This document shows, piece after piece, positions 1 through 12,734 of a DNA stretch of 64,000 bases. Position 1 is the first letter of the stretch, and the number at the start of each line of letters is the position of its first letter. The notes below the pieces were generated by a model that saw only the letters and a list, made by a program, of their open reading frames with translations, was not told the DNA's origin and made no database searches. The position numbers and the translations under genes were made by a program. The DNA comes from Parasponia andersonii (taxonomy: Eukaryota > Streptophyta > Magnoliopsida > Rosales > Cannabaceae), in assembly GCA_002914805.1 (NCBI GenBank), contig JXTB01000144.1, positions 290,959-354,958 on the forward strand, written 5' to 3'.

Positions 1-951
1 CTGTAAAACAGATTTTATATAATTGATTTTATGATTTCAAAGGGCAAACATTTTTATTTTTAGTTGAAATTTTAAATACAAGTTCATATATATGTTAAAA
101 TTATTTCTGGAAAGTTTCATAATTTTTGGATGTCTACAAAATTTATTATAATTTTTAGAATACCCAATATTTAAATATTTCAAAATACTGAAACATTTCC
201 AAAAATTCAATGATTTTGTTTAGTCACAGTTTTAACAATTTTGATATAAATTCTAAATTGGAAAAATAAAATGGTTATAGGTATTGTTTCTAAATTCTAA
301 ATTTTAATCCTTAGATTTATTTTAATTTCAAATAGATTTATATATATTTTTTGAATGAATAGAATTATAACTATAATGTGGAATTTTTTAAATATGCATT
401 ATGCACTAAAATCCTACAATTTTAATGTGAAATATTATTTTAAGATTTATGTTGTGGATATTTTCAAATACGTAAAATAGGTCTCACATGACTAATGATA
501 GCATATGTTGATATATAAAATAAATGTTGATGCATGAATAATAAATAAAAAGAATAAAGAAGAAGCACGTAATTGTAACAAGATTAAGTGTATGGTATTT
601 CACTGCAAGTACGAAGAACATTTTCTACGGATTTAAGATAAGTACAATCTCAATTATAACATGAATAATTTTAAAATTATATTCTGTTTGAAATAAAAAT
701 ATCTGAGACGATTAAATATGATATTTTGTCTATGTAAGAGATGTTTGTTTGGCTAGAACATGTGTCTAAGAAAATACATGTCTCATATAATAATAATACA
801 ATAAGGTAAATTTACTTTACAATATTATTCATAACTTGATAAATATATTTCAATTAAATAGAGTATAAAGAATATGAAATATAAGATTTGGTTTGAAAAA
901 ATGATACAACCATTTATGTTAAAGAGGAGACCAAGTAAAAAATAAGAATAT
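1..951. other. AT-rich non-coding DNA
   Basis: This stretch is strongly AT-rich with stops in all frames. I see no gene, long ORF or clear element ends in it. Confidence 0.6.
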
Positions 952-1595
952 AAAAGTGTCGTACCAACCTCCGCTAGGTGAGGGTTCCTAAGTGAAAATA
1001 AGAACGACCTCTACTAGGTGAGGATTCCCAAGGAAAATATATTAAGTTTATGACTATTAGTATTTCAGTAGGGTCGCTCCCTTGATTCCCAGTTGATAAG
1101 TGCGCACTCGGTACGTATACAAAGGCCCATAAGAAAGATAAAAGATTTTAAGATAACATATATGATAAAAGATTATTTCATAAAACATAAGTTACAAGAT
1201 AACATAAAAACACAAAAATTGAACTTCTATAAATATTATTCGTATGAAATGTTTTCTGAGTTGAATTGTACTTAAAGGTGTCGTACCAACTTCCGCTAGG
1301 TGAAGGTTCCTAAGGGAAGATAAGAACGACCTCCACTAGGTAAGGATTCTTGAGAAAAATATATAAAGTTTATGACCGTTGGTATTTCAATAGGGTCGCT
1401 CCCTTGATTCCTAATCGGTAAGTGCGCACTCGATACGTACACAATGGCCTATAAGAAAGATAAAAAATTTTAAGATAACATATATGATAAAAGATTACTT
1501 CATAAAACATAAGTTATAAGATAACATAATAACACAAAAATTGAACTTCTATAAATGCTATTCGTATGAAATATTTTCTAAGTTGAATTGTATTT
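952..1595. repeat. Two-copy tandem duplication, period about 322 bp
   Basis: Two diverged copies lie head to tail, with GTGTCGTACCAAC near 956 and again near 1278. Each contains the same series of landmarks: a CTCCGCTAGGTGAGG-like word, TAGGGTCGCTCCCTTGATT, AAGTGCGCACTCG, and a run rich in AAGATAACAT. Inside each copy a shorter word (ACGACCTC.ACTAGGT) recurs. The 60-codon ORF at 1093-1275 sits inside one copy and is not conserved as an ORF in the other, so I do not call a gene. It could be part of a degraded LTR or a small satellite; the source is unknown. Confidence 0.8.
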
Positions 1596-2629
1596 ATTGA
1601 GGGAAAACTCAAGTAGTGCAAATATCCATATTGTAAGTATCAAAGGTAAATAACCTTTGTTTTAAATGATGATTGACCAGAATCGAGACGGAGATGGATG
1701 CGAGGTACGAGTTTTGAAATACCTCCATAATAAATTTCGTATATATTTTCTTCACTTTAAACAAGATAGTTTACTTAAATATGTAAGATTAAATCTTATG
1801 TTGAGACGATATATTTAAATATAAAATATTAATTTTAAAATTAATTATGCTTCTAAGATTAAGTAATTATTTCGCTATATAAAATATGAACAATTTTATT
1901 TAAATATCCATATATAGAATATCATATACTATTTTGAAGCATATTTCCAATAATTAAACATTATTAAATAAATATTTTTTTAGTATCTAATATTTTGATT
2001 TGAATAAATATAAGACTAAATGGGCTTTGTCAAAAACTTATACCCGTCTAGGGAGAATTTGGCATTTAAGAGGTCTGCTTGTGACTCTGCTCTTCACCTG
2101 AAAACCCTTTTAGTTGTACATTATTTAAACTTCGGAAAAATATATATATATATATATATATAATATATATATATAACGTTTTCTTCAATGATTTGTCTAA
2201 ATTTCTTAATATGATATTTGAAATAATTGGTTAACTGACTTAAGAAGATTATATAAAGAAAAAAAATTGTCATGAATTTTCACAATCCAAATTTTTTGTC
2301 CAAAAGAAAAATTAATAAGTTATAAACATACGTAAATGTTGGTCTTAATAAAAAATCGGGTCATTATAAAGGGTCATTACAAATATAGAATTAAGTATGA
2401 TATAATTCCAAAAATGTTTTACATTTAAACGTTTTAGTATTCAGAAAGCTGTAGTCAGAACAAATTATTCTAACTCTAAAACAAATTTAGCAGTTAAATG
2501 TTTTACTCTTTAGAAAGCAGTAGTTGGTTTCAAAATAAATTTAATGTAGCCTAAATTAAATTTGTAACTACAATATTATTCTGCAGTTTCATTTTTCCAA
2601 CAGTATTATGGCCCCAAATAAAAATATTA
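1596..2629. other. AT-rich upstream region, no gene
   Basis: AT-rich sequence with a (TA)n microsatellite at about 2141-2175. No coding signal was found. Confidence 0.55.
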
Positions 2630-2630
2630 C

Positions 2631-2644
2631 ACGTCACACGTCAC
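2631..2644 (+). promoter_or_regulatory. Doubled ACGTCAC element upstream of ALB3
   Basis: ACGTCACACGTCAC holds two ACGTCA cores in direct repeat about 630 bp upstream of the ALB3 start codon. ACGT cores are binding sites for plant bZIP factors; a role here is inference from motif and position only. Confidence 0.3.
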
Positions 2645-2761
2645 AAGTATAATGTTACAACTTATATGCCCGGTAAAAATATTGCACAATTGTAAAAAAC
2701 AAATCATATTTTGAAAAGCGAGAAGCAGTTTTCTGAAGGTGTGAGCGCTGTGACACACACC

Positions 2762-2781
2762 TATATATATATATATATATT
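2762..2781. repeat. (TA)n microsatellite
   Basis: A run of about ten TA units in the ALB3 upstream region. Confidence 0.9.
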
Positions 2782-2990
2782 TGTATTTTCTTTTGGGTTG
2801 AGGCACTGTAGACTGACCGTCACTATATTATTTACACCGAAAATTTTACAACGGTAACAGCCTAACAGGTAACTGTACGGCCTCTTTTTTTAATCCCAAA
2901 ATGAATATCCTCCAACGAACATTTCAGGGGTGTTTCAGTAATTTTGGATCGTCGGTTGAAAATGAAACGACTGCATCACCTTTGGTTCAC

Positions 2991-2998
2991 TGACGTGG
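2991..2998 (+). promoter_or_regulatory. TGACGTGG element upstream of ALB3
   Basis: TGACGTGG contains a TGACG half-site and an ACGTGG (G-box-like) core about 270 bp upstream of the start codon. It is a plausible bZIP site in a light-regulated plastid gene, but no functional evidence is visible. A CT-rich leader (about 3125-3172) follows, typical of a plant 5' UTR. Confidence 0.35.
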
Positions 2999-3269
2999 AA
3001 GTCCAAAATTGGGTTAAGACGCCTCTAAGTCTTATTATGGCTGCGCCTAGATATTCGGATATTTATTTGAGCCACCTCATAATAGGAAAATACGGATAAT
3101 CCGTAGAAAAAGGAGGAAAAAAATCCCCGTCCTCCTCCTCTGTCTCGGTGTCTCTCTCTCCCTCTCATCTCCACCACTCAGCTAGCTTCATGAGACACTG
3201 AGACTCTCCAACTCTCTAAATTCTGATTATTTCAGCGCCTGACCTTGAAAATCCGTACGGATCTCGTCC

Positions 3270-6200
3270 ATGGCGAAAACCCTAATCTCTTCGCCACCGT
3301 TCATCGGCGCACCGCTCCGGTCCCTCTTCCCCCGCGGCCACGGGCCTTGCCTCCCGCACCGTAAGCTCCTATCGACGACCAGAATCAGAGTCAGCCTCCA
3401 TGAGATTCCTCCCATTCATTCCATCGACTCCGCCATCGATTTCAATGCGTTTGCTACCCGAGCCGAGAGCCTGCTTTACACCCTGGCCGACGCCGCCGTC
3501 GCCGGCGCTGGAGACTCCATCGCCTCCGGTGGAGCCGACGACGCCGCAGCCGCCGCGGCGCAGAAAAATGGTGGCTGGTTCGGCTTCATATCCGAAGGCA
3601 TGGAATTCGTTCTCAAGGTAATTCGTTGGACTATTTTCACATGTGGATTGTTCCAAAATTTAAATTTTGTGAAATTGGAGGGTTTTTCTGGTTCATGCTA
3701 TGAGTCTTGTTTTGTTTAAATTTAAATTTAAGTAAATTTTGCTTGCGGTTGATGTTTAATTAGTGTTTGAACTGTATCAGATTTTGAAGGATGGACTTTC
3801 GGCTGTGCATGTTCCTTATGCGTACGGATTTGCGATTATATTGCTCACTGTTATTGTTAAAATTGCCACACTTCCCCTCACAAAGCAACAAGTGGGTATT
3901 TTTCTCGTTGCCACGTTGACTTTGAAGTGAGAATTACTCTATAGTATTGTTATGAGATCCCCGTGTTGTAACACGCAGGTGGAATCGACTTTGGCAATGC
4001 AAAACCTTCAACCAAAGATTAAAGCCATTCAAGAACGATATAAAGGCAATCAAGTGAGGCTATAGCCTTACGTTTCTATGATCTATTTAACTTTTGTGAT
4101 TTATAGCTTAAGTAAAATTTTCCTATATCTCTCTCATTTTCAAATAATAGTGTCATTTTCTCTCAAAGTCTTATCTATATATTCATATTTCTCATTTAAG
4201 GAAAGAATACAACTCGAGACCTCACGGTTGTATAGGCAGGCTGGGGTTAACCCATTAGCAGGTAATCTAATTTGTTAATTTATGTCGTTCAATATATATC
4301 TGCACTTTTTCAGTTCTTTTTTGAACATTAGAAACACATCTCCCTCATGGAGTTGCTTCTTACTTGTATAATCGTGGGGTTCTATGTACATGTTGAATAT
4401 GTGGGGTTTCCTTATATCAACTGAAATTCTAAGTCCGGTTCTATGTTCTTGTGTTTCCGAAGAAAACCAACAACTTAGTCATTTTTTTTGTGTAGGCTGT
4501 TTGCCAACTTTGGCCACAATTCCAGTTTGGATTGGTCTATATCAAGCTCTTTCAAATGTGGCAAATGAGGTAAGTACTGTCTCATCATATTTTCCGCTAT
4601 ACTCGTTGAATACTGAACATTGCTGAATTTTTACATTTTTTTTTCCCCTCAAAGGGACTGTTGACCGAAGGTTTCTTTTGGATTCCATCGTTGGGTGGCC
4701 CTACAACAATAGCCGCTAGACAGAGTGGATCTGGCATTTCTTGGTTGATTCCATTTGTGGTAATAAATCTCATGCTTTCATGACCCTAAAGCTAAAATTG
4801 GTTTTGGCCAATTTTCTGATGCTTGATGTTAAAAAATTATCTGGCATCTTTAAATTAAGATGCTCTTTAATGGCAGAAGCTTTATGCTACACAATGATCC
4901 CAGAAACATAATCTCAATTCTCATGATAGGAAGTGGTTGTGCAACCATCATATTGCAATTAAAACTGTGTAACTTGGGCATTGAGGGTCATGTTATGTGT
5001 TGGCTTCTTAGAATGCTTATTTCTATTCTACTATTCGTTATTGAATATTGGTTGTAATCTCTGCATGGAATAGGACCTGAATTTTTGTCATGCTTTCTTA
5101 TTTTTCTTGTTTTATTCAACAAATCTGGCCCCTTTTCTTCTTAAGAAATGAATTCACCCGCAGATGGTTCTAATGTTCGACAAAGCTGATTTTTTTTTTT
5201 CTCTCTTTTCTGAAAACCTAGTTGCATTTATTTCCAATTTTATGGAAGTATTCTTAGCAATGTAGCTTAAATTTCAAGTTCTCCCTGATTTGAATTAGCG
5301 GAAGTTTCACCTGTAGGATATATGTGTGAAGATTGATAAGTGTTAGTGAAGATTGGCAGTTAGGCTTTGTATTACAGAGTTCATGTATCTACTCTTCCAA
5401 TGTGCTTCCTACATTGGTTGTGATACATTTTAGGATGAATCTTCTAATGTATGATGTAGCTGGGAGGCATGTTCAATACATGGTGGATTCCTCAGGAACC
5501 TTGTAGAATTTGCATTAGCAAGTTAGGTACTATTTAGTGGAAGATTCTCTGTTCCAAGCTTATTTAAGTCATCTTGTTGTCATAATGCTTCATCGGTCAT
5601 GCAGGATGGTCATCCACCACTTGGCTGGCATGACACAGCAGCATACCTTGTTTTACCAGCCCTCCTTGTTGTTTCTCAGTACGTTTCTATGGAAATCATG
5701 AAGCCTCCGCAGGTAAAGACATATATGTCACTAGGCTGTCTGTTTTTGCCTTCTTTTTACACACTAATCTTTGTGAATTCTCAAACTTTCTTTTGGCAGA
5801 CTGATGATCCAACTCAAAAGAACACTCTTCTTGTATTTAAGTTTCTTCCCCTCATGATTGGCTATTTCTCCTTGTCTGTACCCTCAGGATTATCAATTTA
5901 CTGGTTGGTTTCTCTGAAGTCTGAACATACTCGTTTGAATTAATCTTTTTAAGCTTCTACCATATCAGAGCTCACAAATACTAATTACTGTTTACCTAAT
6001 GAGACAATTAATGAAAATATAATAAGAATGACCTTTGAACTTGTTCTTTAGGACTGTCTCATTGACTCTCTTTTTGTTAGATTACGGACTAAAACAGAAC
6101 TGGAATTTGTCTATACCATAAGAGAACACAAATACCACTAGGATTGAATGTTATATATAAGGCTTTTCTATCAAAGTTCCATTTTCCTCATGAGCAACTA

Positions 6201-8442
6201 TGCCATTAGCCATCGGAAAGTACTCCCTCCTATCCATTCTTAACTACCCACTGCTTTAAGTTTCAATTTTCAAATTTAAAGTGGAAGAGAATCTGCATGT
6301 TCAAGAAGCTAGTAGCCTAGTATAGGTGAAAAGTGTTTCATAGCTTCAATGCCTCTTAACTATACTTAAGGCCATGTGCATACTAGAAATTGTAAACATG
6401 CTGCTTTTAGGAAATTGGAAAATGAAGGAAGCTTTTACAATTCTGTAATTAGGGCTTCCATAATGCTAGTGCATTAGAATTTTAATTGGTAAAATTAGGA
6501 TCTGAGTAGTAGCTCAAGATTTTTTTTTTTTATTGCTAAATTTATCACATCGTTTGTCATTATTCTTAATTTCTAGAGTTACTGTCAGGCTTTTGTCGGA
6601 AAATGCAGAATCACTTTCTTCCTTGGAAGCAATATATTGTGGACCTTGAATTACGCAAATATAAATACAATAATATATGCATATATGAAACAATTTTTTT
6701 CTTTACATATTTGTAAAATTTACCATCTGGTTTTTAGGTTCACAAACAACATCCTCAGCACTGCTCAACAGGTATGGCTGCGCAAACTAGGAGGTGCAAA
6801 GCCAGTTGTGAGTGAGAATGCAAGTGGAATTATAACAGCAGGACGTGCAAAACGGTCAGGTTCTCAGCCAGTCCGGTCTGGTGACAGGTTTGTATCTTTC
6901 TTGACAAAATGCATGCTAATATTATTAACTCCTGCAAAAGTGTCTTACTTAGATAAGATGGTGATAAACAGATTTAAGCAGTTAAAAGAAGAAGAGAAAA
7001 AGAAAAAATTAAGCAAGGCTCTACCAGCGGAAGAGGTTCAGACTTCAGCTTTCACTTATGATTCTGAGGATGGTTCAGATGAAGAGAACAATGACAAGGT
7101 AAAATGACATTCTTTAGTAAATTAATTTTTCGGGATTAGTTTCTTGTGTAACATTGGTTATGTTATTTAAAGTATATATACATGAGTTGTTCTCTATTAT
7201 GTATATGTATATACGTTTGTCTAGTGTTGGAGATAATCTCCTAAGAAAGGGAATAAAAACATTCGAGATTTTCTATAATCTTTAACTCAAGCATTGATCA
7301 GGAATCTTCCAGATTGCATTATAGTTGCTGCATGCAAAAGAAAACAGCTTTTTTGTTAGTGATCATTTGATTTGTGCTCAAGAGAAGCAAGATTTCATCT
7401 ATGCATAGTACAAACTTCTCTGGCAAACATGTGATGTAAAAGGATGATGAAGAAACAATGATCATCAAGAACTGTATTTTTTTTAACCAAACTGATATTG
7501 AATGTTTCTGTATCTCAATTTCCAATTCAGTCTTTATTGTGAAGTTCGTGACTAAATAATGATATTCCTTGAGACGGCGAAATTTAAATTATGTTTTTCC
7601 CATGTGGTCTAGGGTTTGATTTCTTATGGAAACCTACATAGCAAAATGCTAGAGTTTCCTGCCTCCTGGAGATTGTGGGGTAAAGCGGGAATACAAGTAT
7701 CAAAAATAATATTCTTTGAGACTCAAGTCTTAGGTCAAGTGGTCAGGTTCATGGTTTGCTCCCACAAGGTTTAGGGTTTTATTCCTCATGGCCGGCCTAC
7801 CTAGTAAAGGGTTCAGTGGAAAGTCAAGTAAGAAAAAGATAATAATTATATTCTTTGAGTTATGTCAAACTGCCAAGCTATTTAGATTTGTGTGCATGCA
7901 TATGCACAACTCAAATGCGGGGGTCCTCATATCTCATCTACTACTAGATAAAGAGAGCCATATATTGATTCCCCACAAAACTACCCGGGTGTTGAGGAAA
8001 GTTTGTTATTTGTCTTATGTTTCTTACTAAGAGGAAAGATCCTTGTTGGTCTGTAACTACTTCAAACAATGTCAGAATGGTGTATTCCCTTTGATATAGG
8101 ATTGATCTGTCAACACATGTGAATGCACTCCAAGAATGAAGTTTTGAAGAGTAAAGAGTGGGAGACATGGGTCATTTTTTTGTTTTTCTCAGAGTTCTAG
8201 CGTCTGCAAATTGTCTGGATGATTATTTGACTATTCTGTAGACTGGATAATTCCGATTAATCTCCTAATGAAATTTCTGCTGTAGAAATTTTCCAAGTTT
8301 GGGGTTTGAGAAACTAATTCAATGTTTCTAACAGGGTGAGGAGGTTCGTGAAGAGGCTTATGCTTCTAATGTTAGCAAAGAAGTTCCTGATAATTCACTG
8401 CCAAGAAGAAGCAAGCGATCCAAACGAAAGCGTGCTGTATAA
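3270..8442 (+). CDS. ALB3: ALBINO3 thylakoid membrane insertase, chloroplast precursor (11 exons)
   Basis: OXA1/YidC/Alb3-family insertase that places light-harvesting proteins in the thylakoid membrane with cpSRP43, cpSRP54 and cpFtsY. Exons read from GT-AG junctions: 3270-3617, 3781-3891, 3979-4053, 4201-4261, 4496-4569, 4655-4759, 5605-5712, 5800-5903, 6738-6887, 6972-7098, 8335-8442. All phases close, giving 456 residues, close to the roughly 460 usual for the family. Residues 1 to about 60 resemble a transit peptide. The hydrophobic core starts at about 126 (VPYAYGFAIILLTVIVKIA). The family signature GVNPLAGCLPTLATIPVW spans exons 4-5. Further membrane segments lie in exon 7 (YLVLPALLVVSQYVS) and exons 8-9 (FLPLMIGYFSLSVPSGLSIYW). 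The stromal tail keeps both cpSRP43-binding basic motifs: RFKQLKEEEKKKK in exons 9-10 and the C-terminal RRSKRSKRKRAV. The ATG at 3270 is the first in the leader. The longest intron (7099-8334) is AT-rich. I see no inactivating change. Confidence 0.97.
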
Positions 8443-9396
8443 AAGAATGTATCCTGATATTTGTAGTCTGCGGTGAGTCTTGTATATCTCAGAAAAGGGT
8501 ATTTCTACTATGTAGAGGCCAGTTTTGTGTTGGCTCATTCATTTTGAGATATAATGCTAATCATGCAAATTAATAATGTTCATTAGACTTTTAATTCCAC
8601 GCCATATTTAAAGCATCTCGTTTTCATCACAGGTCGTGTGTGTAATATGTCTAAGAAAATTTCGTATGGATATATGACAAACCATAAAACCGTTTTTAGG
8701 AAGAACTACTTGTGTGTGAAAACATATCAGAAAGGAACATTTACATGAGAACCATAAAAGCCTTGTGCAACTGAAAATGAATGCAAGCAGTTCTATTAAT
8801 TGCAATTCTAATTCTCAGAGGATTTGGAAAGCAGAATTCAGATCTTGTTACTGGTAGTGGATGATGTGTGCAAATTTTGGAAAGCAGGTGTTTGCGTTTT
8901 TTCTGTCATACTCTTTCCTGACTTTGTGACCTTTTAGAAATCCATGTGTCTCTAACCCCTTATGAAAGTATTAACTTTTGTTTCGATGTACCCATTAAGG
9001 TGATCTTATTTAGCATTGGAAAGAAATGAGAAAGTGAAATATGTGAAGTTTCTTTTTTTTCGAAAATTAAAAAAAAAAACGTGAGCATTATTGAGCTGCA
9101 ATGCATAGAAATTAGAGACCCTGCTAGTGAGAATATTGTATTTTGTGTCCTTTCTTTGCTTAAGATAGTTGCATTTACAGTAGCTAGAGAATTATATTTG
9201 TTGAACTTCAAAGTTGAGAATTTACTTGTTAATAGATGCTTCTTGAGAACAAATTATCAATTAAATTCCATTTGTACAAGCACAATACCAAAATGAGGGG
9301 TTTTCCAGCCTAAGTAAATACATCTGACGTACTTAGTGAACGTAAATAATGATCCTTAGTCCTACCCCGTTTAGTCTCTCAAGTGCGTTCATTCAT
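8443..9396. other. Intergenic region between convergent ALB3 and CLE46-like genes
   Basis: About 950 bp that must hold both 3' ends. AT-rich, with no coding pattern on either strand. Confidence 0.6.
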
Positions 9397-9927
9397 TCAT
9401 TTCCTGGATGGTGGACGGTGATTCCCAGCTGGGTTGGGTCCCGATGGTTTTTTATGAATCTTCTTTCCGTCGACCTGTTTTTCCAGTTGTTAAATAGAGA
9501 TCTTATGAGTTATGAGTTAGGGTACATATAATTTACCATGGGTAAAGAAGAATGACAATGATTATTTTTGCTTTGGAAGATACTCTGCCCTTTATACTTA
9601 CCGTAGCAGGTAGTACATATCCGGTGCCCGACCTTGAGTTCGGCTTTGCTGGTTTGAATCTGAAGTGAACTGTTGCTAGCAAGAGGCAGGTACATTAGTT
9701 AGAAACTGTTTTACAAAATTTATAACTGCGCATTCTACTGTAATGATAGAAAGTATGTTGTTTAAATCCTATTGAAATGTCACATACACCTACACATCAT
9801 CTAGAAGAACAGAATAATAGAGCTTGCCTGGTTCAATAGCTTCAACAGTAATGGTAGAGTAATGGCATTGAGTAGCTGCGAGCAGGAGGCATGCTAGGAG
9901 AAGATGGATGAGAGTCTTTCTTCCCAT
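9397..9927 (-). CDS. CLE46: CLE46-like secreted peptide precursor (3 exons, one inferred GC-AG intron)
   Basis: CLE genes encode secreted precursors cut to 12-13-residue signals read by leucine-rich-repeat receptor kinases. Exons on the minus strand: 9927-9828 (signal peptide, MGRKTLIHLLLACLLLAATQ), 9675-9602 (variable region with VHFRFKPAK), 9474-9397 (CLE motif HKKPSGPNPAGN plus the tail HRPPSRK, then TGA). Phases close to 83 residues. The motif and tail closely resemble my recollection of Arabidopsis CLE46 (HKHPSGPNPTGN), and the VHF..(x)PAK word also fits. Intron 2 has an ACG/GTAAGT donor and an AAACAG acceptor. In the reading frame demanded by exon 2, intron 1 needs a GC donor (CCAG/GCAAGC), since no GT donor in the right phase lies before the in-frame stop; its acceptor is TTGCTAG. 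The ATG at 9927 has A at -3 and G at +4; in-frame ATGs at 9936 and 9948 would lengthen the N-terminus. Single-gene unit, convergent with ALB3. Confidence 0.85.
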
Positions 9928-11947
9928 GCTAAACATGAGCTTGTGCATGCCTTTGTTGAATAGGATAATGTTTAGTTGTGGCAAGGGATTATATTACAAG
10001 CATGAAGAAACAATTTTTTTTTTATCTGACACGTTTTTGGTAATCATAGCCGAACTTGAAAAATTTGTAGGAACGTTTCTCAAGAATGAGTGCTTGGGTA
10101 TCCTATGCCATTAGATATTATATTGGTAAGATAGGAATCTGGGCTGGCTCGTCATTGTGAGTTGACTTCTTCCCCAGTTATCATTGCATCCATGATAGTT
10201 TTATTAAGTACTCTGCTATTATTTTCTTTTGAATTTGTTCAGCCCATGCTGTCGGCACACGACAGTCAGGGCCCGCCGATGCATTTTTAGTTACCAAGTC
10301 TCTTACCTAGAGTTAGTAATTCTGTCATTGTTCTTCATCGTCATTCTTTTAGGTAGACATTTCGGCTTATAAAAACTCTTTAATAATTGAACTTTTCTTC
10401 CTTTAATTTGTTTTCTCAGGTTCCTGTGAACCGAAAATTAAAAAACAAGCGTAGTCATAGATGAGTATCAAAGTTTGGAGTAACCAAGTGAGCTACGTAC
10501 GTCTTAATCATGCTTCTTAACTCTTTAGTTTTCTAAGCCATTGTTGAAATGAGAATTGTGTTTTATATTGCATCATTTCCCTCCAGTAAGACGTAGTTTT
10601 GTATCAACGAATGTAAGCCTGTGCTTGCACGTACACATGACATGTGCGTCATGTGTTTGTCTCTTGAATTAACTCCTTTTTTTGGGTGGCTAATGAAAAC
10701 CGTCTCTTGAATGAACTTTGTTCTCTTTAACTGTCTTTTTCTGTAGGAGTGTCTTGTACTCTACTTGTTTTGTTTATTTAATTCATTAGTACTGGTAAAG
10801 TTAGGTAGAGTGGCAGTACCTGAGTGGAAATCATTTCTATTATAGTGCTGATGCTCAATGCCTCCGTTGACCCTGCTCGTACGACTTTAAAAATAATAGA
10901 TTCTACCTAGATGAGGATTTGGTTCTCTTTTTTCGTTTTCCAATTTTTTTTTTTTTCTTTTTGGTAACCATCAGTCGTGGGCTCACTGCTTGCTCGTTCT
11001 TCTTCTACCCTACCCAACAAGTCCCATCGAATTTTAGCAAAATAAAAAATCCTTGGAAATAGAGCCAATAAGTGGATACCTCCATTTGTACGGCGGATTA
11101 GAAGACCTTCCACAGTTCAATTGTAGGAAGGAAAGGACAACACAATTGACTTCGTGAAGGTATCACTTATCAGTGTGGGGTCTTTTCTCACTGAAATTAG
11201 CGACCTTATAAAATGCTTGAGCTTAAAAACTTGCCATATACGAGTTATCATTGTCTGACCTCGGTTCATGAGAATCTCACTCTCTTGCAACCTCAAATTG
11301 TTCTGATATGAAAAAATTATATTAGGCAAAAGACCTCTAGATGAGTCGCGCGGTGAGTTGCATGATAAATTGTTAAAAACCCCCACCTTTCAATTTCAAA
11401 AGTCAAATCATGAGTGATTATTGCTTGATTTAGTTGTGTCGTTAGCGTTATCTAAATAGATTTGTTACCTCTCCACAAAGTGATATTGGAGTATTTTATC
11501 CGAAAAGTTTGGCTTTGCCAAGGGAGAACAACCAAAAAGTTGACCAATTTCGGTTTGGAAGAACAGGACAATTAGTTGGGGAGCATGGTATGGGGCATTA
11601 TCATGCTTAGCAGACCGTGATTCACATACTAGTCGGAAGGATACTGCTTGGAATTTCAACCCATATCTCACCTTTCTAAAAGTAATTGATATTGCATATG
11701 ATTTTATACAAGTGATGTTCAACTTATTTGTAGTACTTTCAATTCACAAATTAAACTGACAAAAATCATTTATCACATCAGGTGATATTAAAAATTTAGT
11801 AAGTTATGTGGGATTTTAGTATTATCTAAATTAAAAATATAAAATTTACTTATGTTAATGTGTGATGTTAATATTATATATGTTGTCCTGCATTTTTCTT
11901 AGTGGGAGAAGGAGAACCTATTCTTTTGATCGAACAATAGCAATTTT

Positions 11948-11948
<1 letters not shown>
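9928..11948. other. Upstream region of the CLE46-like gene, no further gene
   Basis: About 2 kb of moderately AT-rich DNA. Short ORFs on the minus strand at 10907-11113, 11117-11386 and 11465-11722 show no recognisable domain, codon pattern or splice signals, so I leave them uncalled. Part of this must hold the CLE46-like promoter. Confidence 0.5.

Positions 11949-12002
<54 letters not shown>
11949..12002. repeat. (TA)n microsatellite, about 26 units
   Basis: Uninterrupted alternating TA over about 53 bp. Confidence 0.95.
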
Positions 12003-12003
<1 letters not shown>

Positions 12004-12032
12004 TTCAGTAGGTATTTTTTTTANTAAAAAGT

Positions 12033-12228
12033 CATAAAATTTTCTAGAATATTACAAATATAGTGATCATTCATCAAAAATTCTAAGAGAATTTTTTTTA
12101 ACACTCCTAAAAGGTCATTTTGTATATATTCATAAAATTTTCTAGAATATTACAAATATAGTGGTCATTCATCACAAATTCTAAGAAAAATTTTTTTAAC
12201 ACTCCAAAAAGGTCATTTTGGTCCAAAT
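12033..12228. repeat. Two-copy tandem duplication, period 98 bp
   Basis: CATAAAATTTTCTAGAATAT at 12033 recurs at 12131. Both copies continue through TAGTG.TCATTCATCA and AACACTCC.AAAAGGTCATTTT with few differences, so the duplication looks fairly recent. Confidence 0.9.
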
Positions 12229-12525
12229 TTCTCGTAGCATGTACATTTCCCAAAAATATTTGATTGGACAAATTGGCTGCCCTGATAAAAAGAATTAAAA
12301 GTGAAAATCAGAAACAAAATTAAAAAAGCAAAAGGCTTCACACATGGACTTATTATAGCCCAAACGCCCAACATTGTTGACGGGAATCGCCGAATTACGG
12401 ATATTATCACATCTTCTGTGCCACTGTTAATGGATTAAATACGGGAAAATTAGGCTTTGTACGCCATTATTAGGGGAAAAAAAAAAAAAGAGTTGACAAA
12501 TACGTTTGATTGTGTTTTTTTAGAT

Positions 12526-12734
12526 TCGGTAAGGTTTTTATTAGAAAAATATTATTTTTAAAACATGTTTACAAAAATGTTATTTTAAAAATAATAATTA
12601 ATAACCGGTAACTAATTTTCAAAAAATGATAGCTAGTACCTAAATTTATAATTGGTACCTACTAATCATTTTTAAAAATATTTTTTTCTAAAAATTATTT
12701 AAAAATTGATATTTTCTAATAAAAATTGTACCTT
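12526..12734. mobile_element. MITE-like element with TTTTTATTAGAAAAATAT inverted ends
   Basis: The left end reads GGTAAGGTTTTTATTAGAAA; the right end, read on the other strand, is GGTACAATTTTTATTAGAAA. About 210 bp long, AT-rich, with a core of AATAACCGGTAACTAA and GCTAGTACC words. A similar pair of ends and core occurs at 49.5-50.1 kb. No transposase. The target duplication is unclear. Confidence 0.6.

Noticed and set aside
7720-7840. SINE-like sequence in the last ALB3 intron (AGGTCAAGTGGTCAGG and GGGTTTTATTCC, resembling Pol III A and B boxes)
   Set aside because: The A box breaks the consensus, and I see no target duplication or clear tail. A second similar B-box word near 7610 is also incomplete.
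9790-9984. A free-standing 64-codon secreted peptide ORF
   Set aside because: It opens at TTG, not ATG, and is the first exon of the CLE46-like gene read on into intron 1.
10907-11722. Three minus-strand ORFs that might be exons of one gene
   Set aside because: No shared frame, splice consensus or recognisable motif links them.
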